Positions 6,247-10,145 of a stretch of 10,145 nt of DNA are shown in pieces. Each line of letters starts with the position of its first letter. Position 1 is the first letter of the stretch. The translations under genes were made by a program, and so were the position numbers. The notes under the pieces are model-generated. The model made no database searches. It was not told where the DNA came from and saw only the letters and a list, made by a program, of their open reading frames with translations. The DNA is from Alphaproteobacteria bacterium (GTDB lineage: Bacteria > Pseudomonadota > Alphaproteobacteria > Micavibrionales > UBA2020): contig JAGLRU010000184.1 of the NCBI GenBank assembly GCA_023136145.1, forward strand, positions 1-10,145. The letters run 5' to 3'.

Positions 6247-6838
6247 TTATTTCTCCATTAATCCAAGGCTGCCGTTTAAAATGCGCAGCTTCATAAGTTT
6301 TGATGTCATGACTATATTGCAAAATAGCTTCAATAACGTCAATGCCGCCGAGTAAAATATCCTTAATGTTTGACTCAATCTCGAAAGAATAACTATTTAT
6401 AGAATTTGATACTGTTTGCGCATTAAGATCAATCAAAATTTCATCTGCGCTTTGTGCAAGTTTTGAGATATTTTCTTTGTCCAATTTGATAAGAAGCAAC
6501 CCGTTTTTATAACTATTGTTATAAAAAATATCGGCAAAGCTTGGCGCGATAATGACGCGAATACCAAAATCCATTATTGACCACGGCGCATGTTCACGAG
6601 ATGATCCGCAACCAAAATTCTCTCCGGTAAGCAGTATTTGCGCCTTTGGTTTTTGATTGAGAATAAAATCAGCAACAGGTTTCCCGTCAACATCATACCG
6701 AAGCTCTGCAAACAGCCATTTTCCAAGACCTGACCTCTTTATCGTTTTAAGATGTTTCTTCTCGATAATCATATCCGTATCAATGTTTGCTATTGGTATA
6801 TAGGCAGCTTGAGCTGTCAGTTTTTTAAATTTTTCCAT
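6239..6838 (-). CDS. leuD: 3-isopropylmalate dehydratase small subunit
   Basis: The swivel-domain subunit that pairs with LeuC to convert 2-isopropylmalate to 3-isopropylmalate. At 199 residues it is the normal size of the proteobacterial form. Diagnostic segments are NIDTDMIIEKKHLK (18-31), close to the YIPIANIDTD start of the family, and ENFGCGSSREHAPWS (73-87), the substrate-contacting loop. PSFADIFYNNSYKNGLL follows as expected. It starts at the TAATG junction with leuC (one-base overlap), with GGGAG (6846-6850) seven bases before the ATG, so translation is probably coupled to LeuC and balanced stoichiometry is expected. Confidence 0.98.
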   Translation of the reverse strand: MEKFKKLTAQAAYIPIANIDTDMIIEKKHLKTIKRSGLGKWLFAELRYDVDGKPVADFILNQKPKAQILLTGENFGCGSSREHAPWSIMDFGIRVIIAPSFADIFYNNSYKNGLLLIKLDKENISKLAQSADEILIDLNAQTVSNSINSYSFEIESNIKDILLGGIDVIEAILQYSHDIKTYEAAHFKRQPWINGEINA

Positions 6839-8253
6839 TATTTTTCTCCCTTCAAATAAGGTCGAACATCTGTAAAACAGCCTTCTATTGCTGCCGCCAC
6901 CGCCATTATCGGGCTAACCAGATGCGTGCGACCGCCTGCGCCTTGTCGCCCTTCAAAATTGCGGTTTGAAGTTGAGGCACAACGCTCACCCGATTGCAGC
7001 TTGTCATCATTCATAGCCAAACACATCGAACATCCCGCCATACGCCATTCAAAACCAGCTTCGATAAATATTTTATCAAGACCTTCTTTTTCCGCCATTT
7101 CATTGACAAGCCCAGAGCCGGGAACTATGAGAACGCGCTTGACGTTGGCAGCTTTTTTGCGACCTTTCGCAATTTGCGCAACTTGTCTTAAATCTTCAAT
7201 ACGTCCATTGGTACAAGAACCAATGAAAACCTGATCAACTGGCAATCCTTCTATTTTCTGCCCACTCTTTAGCCCCATATAATTAAGTGCTCTTTCAATG
7301 GAAGACCGCCGTATTTCGTCGCTAATTATTGCCGGATCAGGAATACAATCCGTAATACCACCGCACATTTCAGGGTTTGTTCCCCAAGTAACTTGCGGCT
7401 CTATAACCGAGGCGTTTATTGTAATTTCCGCATCATAAACTGCATTTTTATCCGACTTCAAAGTCTTCCAAAACGCAACAGCCTGATCCCAGCCATCGCC
7501 TGATGGCGCATAAGGTTTTCCCTTCAAAAAAGAAAATGTTGTTTCGTCTGGTGCTATCAGCCCCGAACGTGCCCCAGCTTCAATTGCCATGTTGGAAAGC
7601 GTCATACGACCTTCCATTGAAAGACGCTCGATTACAGGACCGGTAAATTCGATCACATGCCCGGTTCCGCCTGCTATACCAATATTTGAAATAATAGAAA
7701 GGATCAAATCCTTCGCACCAACTCCTTCTTTGAGTTCACCCTCTACCCTGATACGCATATTCTTCATTTTCCGCAGTATCAAGGTTTGTGTTGCGAAGAC
7801 CTGCTCAACTTCACTTGTACCAATACCAAAAGCCAAAGCTCCAAAGGCTCCATGCGTTGCTGTATGACTGTCTCCGCAAACAAGCGTAATACCCGGAAGC
7901 GTAAAGCCTTGCTCTGGTCCGATAACATGCACAATGCCTTGACGCTTATCTTGAGGACTGAAATAGCAAATATTGTGTTTAGCAACATTTTTCTCAAGGG
8001 TTTCAAATTGTTCCTGCGCTTTGCTATCTTCCAAAGGACGCGATCTGTCTGTTGTAGAAACAACATGATCCACCGTTGCCAACAAGCTGTTGCGTCGCCA
8101 AAGCTTGCGATGAGCAAGCTCTAGCCCTTCAAATGCCTGCGGACTCGTAACTTCATGGAGCATCTGACGATCGATATAAACCAAAGATGATCCATCATCA
8201 AAGGATTTCACAATATGCTCATCCCATATTTTATCATAAAGTGTTTGCGCCAT
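6838..8253 (-). CDS. leuC: 3-isopropylmalate dehydratase large subunit
   Basis: The aconitase-family catalytic subunit carrying a [4Fe-4S] cluster, partner of LeuD in isopropylmalate isomerisation. From the chosen start it has 471 residues, close to E. coli's 466. The three cluster cysteines are Cys347 (GSCTNGR), Cys408 and Cys411 (GCSMC). Other family marks are DHVVSTTDR (62-70), CGDSHTATHGAFG (126-138), GTNPEM (291-296) and SNRNFEGRQG (429-438). A start at 8274 (MHKWRSL...) is possible but the one at 8253 is preferred. It gives the usual MAQTLYDKIW beginning, has GGAG seven bases upstream, and forms a TGATG junction with the ilvE stop. As an iron-sulfur enzyme it ties leucine synthesis to iron supply. 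Confidence 0.98.
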   Translation of the reverse strand: MAQTLYDKIWDEHIVKSFDDGSSLVYIDRQMLHEVTSPQAFEGLELAHRKLWRRNSLLATVDHVVSTTDRSRPLEDSKAQEQFETLEKNVAKHNICYFSPQDKRQGIVHVIGPEQGFTLPGITLVCGDSHTATHGAFGALAFGIGTSEVEQVFATQTLILRKMKNMRIRVEGELKEGVGAKDLILSIISNIGIAGGTGHVIEFTGPVIERLSMEGRMTLSNMAIEAGARSGLIAPDETTFSFLKGKPYAPSGDGWDQAVAFWKTLKSDKNAVYDAEITINASVIEPQVTWGTNPEMCGGITDCIPDPAIISDEIRRSSIERALNYMGLKSGQKIEGLPVDQVFIGSCTNGRIEDLRQVAQIAKGRKKAANVKRVLIVPGSGLVNEMAEKEGLDKIFIEAGFEWRMAGCSMCLAMNDDKLQSGERCASTSNRNFEGRQGAGGRTHLVSPIMAVAAAIEGCFTDVRPYLKGEK

Positions 8254-9122
8254 CAGGCTTCTCCATTTATGCATTTTTTATAAGCTTCAATCATTTGCAT
8301 TGTGATTGAACCGATTTTATATTTCTGCGTTCCAATCTCTGTAATTGGTTGAACCTCAACGGCTGTTCCTGTGATAAATACTTCATCAGCCTGCACCAAT
8401 TCATCTGGATAAAAATGCTTTTCCATGAACGGAATGCCTTTTTCATGAGCTATTTCGATGATGGTTTTGCGCGTAATACCGTTTAAGAAACAATCGGCAA
8501 TAGGCGTAATCAAAACGCCGCCTTTGACTATAAAGAGGTTTGCGCCTGTGCATTCCGCAACATAACCACGATAATCTAGCATGATTGCGTCATCGTATCC
8601 ACCCTTCATCGCCTTATTCTTGCCAAGCATACCAGAGATATACTGTCCATTTGCTTTTGCAAAAACAGGCCCAACATTTGGCGCAGGGCGCACATAATCC
8701 GACCACATTAAACGAATGCCCGGAACTTGGCCGTCTTTGATTTCGAAATAGGATGTCCATTTCCACGCCGCAATAGCAACATGCACACTATTTGCCGTTG
8801 ATGCGACAGAAAGGGATTCTGGCCCATGCCATGCGACAGGACGAACATAAGCCTCTGTCAGATTATTGATCCGAATAACTTCCTCAGCAGCTTTATTAAT
8901 TTGCTGAACCGAATAAGGAATCTCAAAATCAACCATATTCGCTGAAGTGTGAAACCGTTCATGATGTTCCTGCATCTTAAATATTTTGCCGCGATAGGCA
9001 CGTTCACCTTCAAACACACCGCTTCCATAGTGAAGAGTGTGGGATAAAACGTGGATTTTAGCATCCGCCCAATCCACCAATTGTCCATCTATCCAGATTT
9101 TTCCTTTTTCATCACCTAACAT
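8253..9122 (-). CDS. ilvE: Branched-chain amino acid aminotransferase
   Basis: A pyridoxal-phosphate enzyme of fold type IV that transaminates 2-ketoisocaproate, 2-keto-3-methylvalerate and 2-ketoisovalerate with glutamate, the last step to leucine, isoleucine and valine. At 289 residues it falls slightly short of E. coli's 309. Family marks are LSHTLHYGSGVFEGERAY (26-43), the Schiff-base Lys156 in PVFAKANGQYISG, Glu190 in GYVAECTGANLF, the GITRKTIIEIA helix and the FITGTAVEVQPI phosphate-binding segment. The SGVFEG and AECTGANLF wording favours a branched-chain transaminase over D-amino-acid transaminase or aminodeoxychorismate lyase. It starts three bases after the leuA stop with GGGAGGG (about 9129-9135) upstream. 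It lies between leuA and leuC, so all the leucine-specific steps are in one operon. Confidence 0.96.
   Translation of the reverse strand: MLGDEKGKIWIDGQLVDWADAKIHVLSHTLHYGSGVFEGERAYRGKIFKMQEHHERFHTSANMVDFEIPYSVQQINKAAEEVIRINNLTEAYVRPVAWHGPESLSVASTANSVHVAIAAWKWTSYFEIKDGQVPGIRLMWSDYVRPAPNVGPVFAKANGQYISGMLGKNKAMKGGYDDAIMLDYRGYVAECTGANLFIVKGGVLITPIADCFLNGITRKTIIEIAHEKGIPFMEKHFYPDELVQADEVFITGTAVEVQPITEIGTQKYKIGSITMQMIEAYKKCINGEA
8261..8264 (-). promoter_or_regulatory. Shine-Dalgarno deciding the leuC start
   Basis: GGAG on the minus strand (8264 to 8261), inside the end of ilvE, lies seven bases before the ATG at 8253. The longer in-frame ATG at 8274 would place this site within the coding region, so the shorter LeuC is favoured. 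Confidence 0.75.
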
Positions 9123-9125
9123 AAT

Positions 9126-10145
9126 TTAGCCCTCCCTCTTTGCTATGATTTTATTGATAGAACCAACATAAGCTCGCGCCGAAGCCATTATTGTATCTGT
9201 ATCCCGCGCATGGCCAGTAAACAAGTCATCGTTTTCTTTAAGAATGATGACGGCTTCGGCTTGCGCATCGGTGCCTTGCGAAACGCTATGAACTTCATAA
9301 GAATGCAGCGTCGGTGCGCAATTTGTTGCCTTTGATATTGCCTGAAAAATAGCATCCAACGGACCATCGCCAGCGGCTGATGTTTCAACGGATTTGTCGT
9401 CAATTTCTAACGTTACATCAGCACTGTATGAACCCGGCCCATTTTGCTTTGTATTGAATGACATTAATCGCACAAAATTTTGCATCGTCACGTTTTGTTG
9501 GTCGTGAATAAGTGTAAGCAAATCTTCTTCAGTCACGTTTTTCTTGCGATCACATAAAGCTTTAAAGGATTCAAAACAACGCAAAAAAGCATCTTCTTCC
9601 ATATCAATTTGCCATTCAATCATTTTGTTTTTCAACGCGGCGCGGCCAGAGTGTTTGCCCATGACAATCTGTGATTGCGTAATGCCGACGGTTTCCGGCA
9701 TCATAATTTCGTAGGTGTCTCGGTTTTTCAGCATTCCGTCCTGATGAATGCCGGACTCATGTGCGAAAGCATTAGCTCCAACAATTGCCTTATTCTTTTG
9801 CACGAAAAAGCCTGTTGTCGAAGCAACAAAACGCGATGTTGAGTAAATTCGACGTGTGTCTATTCCTGTATCGCAACCAAAAAAGTCCGCGCGGGTCTTA
9901 AGTGCCATTACAACTTCTTCAAGCGGTGCATTACCCGCACGTTCGCCAATACCATTGATTGTACATTCAATTTGTCTCGCCCCTGCCTTTACGCCCGCCA
10001 AAGAGTTCGCCGCAGCCAACCCTAAATCATCATGGCAATGAACAGAAAAGCAAACTGAAGGAAACTGTGCAACCAAAGTCGCGATGATAGTTTGAAATTC
10101 TTCCGGGATTGCATAGCCGACGGTATCAGGAATGTTAATTGTGCT
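9126..10145 (-). CDS. leuA: 2-isopropylmalate synthase, C-terminal part (5' end outside window)
   Basis: Condenses acetyl-CoA with 2-ketoisovalerate, the committed and normally leucine-inhibited step. The open frame runs to the window edge (339 residues, no stop), beginning in STINIPDTVGYAIPEE, which lies in the last part of the TIM-barrel domain. By comparison with proteins of about 520 residues, some 165-175 N-terminal residues are missing. Visible marks are the metal-binding VHCHDDLG, NGIGERAGNAPLEEV, and the AFAHESGIHQDGMLKN signature. The remaining roughly 150 residues make up the C-terminal regulatory domain that binds leucine (ending with an AGDGPLDA turn and SYEVHSV), so feedback inhibition is expected. 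It is the first gene of the leu cluster within the window. Its promoter and any leader peptide lie outside. Confidence 0.97.
   Translation of the reverse strand, partial: STINIPDTVGYAIPEEFQTIIATLVAQFPSVCFSVHCHDDLGLAAANSLAGVKAGARQIECTINGIGERAGNAPLEEVVMALKTRADFFGCDTGIDTRRIYSTSRFVASTTGFFVQKNKAIVGANAFAHESGIHQDGMLKNRDTYEIMMPETVGITQSQIVMGKHSGRAALKNKMIEWQIDMEEDAFLRCFESFKALCDRKKNVTEEDLLTLIHDQQNVTMQNFVRLMSFNTKQNGPGSYSADVTLEIDDKSVETSAAGDGPLDAIFQAISKATNCAPTLHSYEVHSVSQGTDAQAEAVIILKENDDLFTGHARDTDTIMASARAYVGSINKIIAKREG

Noticed and set aside
5861..6355. 164-codon plus-strand open frame opposite leuB/leuD
   Set aside because: Fully antisense to two well-identified leu genes; its sequence has the low-information look of a shadow frame.
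7779..8124. 112-codon open frames on both strands within leuC
   Set aside because: Shadows of LeuC, whose iron-sulfur ligands and length are intact in the main frame.

Overview
The window looks like a chromosomal segment of an alphaproteobacterium with fairly low and uneven GC content. The strongest lineage clue is exodeoxyribonuclease III, whose block order and wording (LQELK, GDYN, RIDHFLLSPQAAD, ASDHTPL) is the alphaproteobacterial form. The hydroxypyruvate-reductase-like dehydrogenase and the Tad-pilus-type pair fit that assignment. I cannot name a genus. Coding density is high and no gene-free stretch exceeds about 150 bases. I see no rRNA, tRNA, CRISPR array, insertion sequence or attachment site.

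Layout from left to right. (1) Minus strand, 133-1645: an HPR2-type D-2-hydroxyacid dehydrogenase followed 16 bases later by a small exported protein with four cysteines after its predicted signal peptide. The left edge may hold the first codons of another minus-strand gene. (2) 1646-1793: a divergent intergenic region with a palindrome that closely resembles a Fur box. (3) Plus strand, 1794-3569: a SAM-dependent methyltransferase, a 69-residue protein and exodeoxyribonuclease III (xthA). They are packed head to tail; xthA uses a TTG start whose ribosome-binding site sits in a small perfect hairpin. (4) Plus strand, 3700-5120: a secreted stand-alone pilus-secretin N-terminal-domain protein overlapping or abutting a TPR lipoprotein of TadD type. 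(5) Minus strand, 5179 to the right edge: leuA (5' end outside the window)-ilvE-leuC-leuD-leuB, converging on block 4.

Block 5 encodes all the enzymes dedicated to leucine synthesis: condensation of 2-ketoisovalerate with acetyl-CoA (LeuA), isomerisation (LeuC+LeuD), oxidative decarboxylation (LeuB) and final transamination (IlvE). The genes are separated by 3 bases or overlap by 1, 1 and 8 bases, each with a clear Shine-Dalgarno sequence, so one mRNA with coupled translation is likely. Blocks 3 and 4 are the accessory-looking part. The methyltransferase, small protein and nuclease may form one unit under metal-responsive control. The pilus-type pair is found here without a secretin, ATPase or pilin.

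Nothing here is clearly a new defence or mobile system. The most unusual items are the putative Fur-controlled methyltransferase/small-protein/xthA cluster, the hairpin over the xthA start, and the isolated Tad-like pair.
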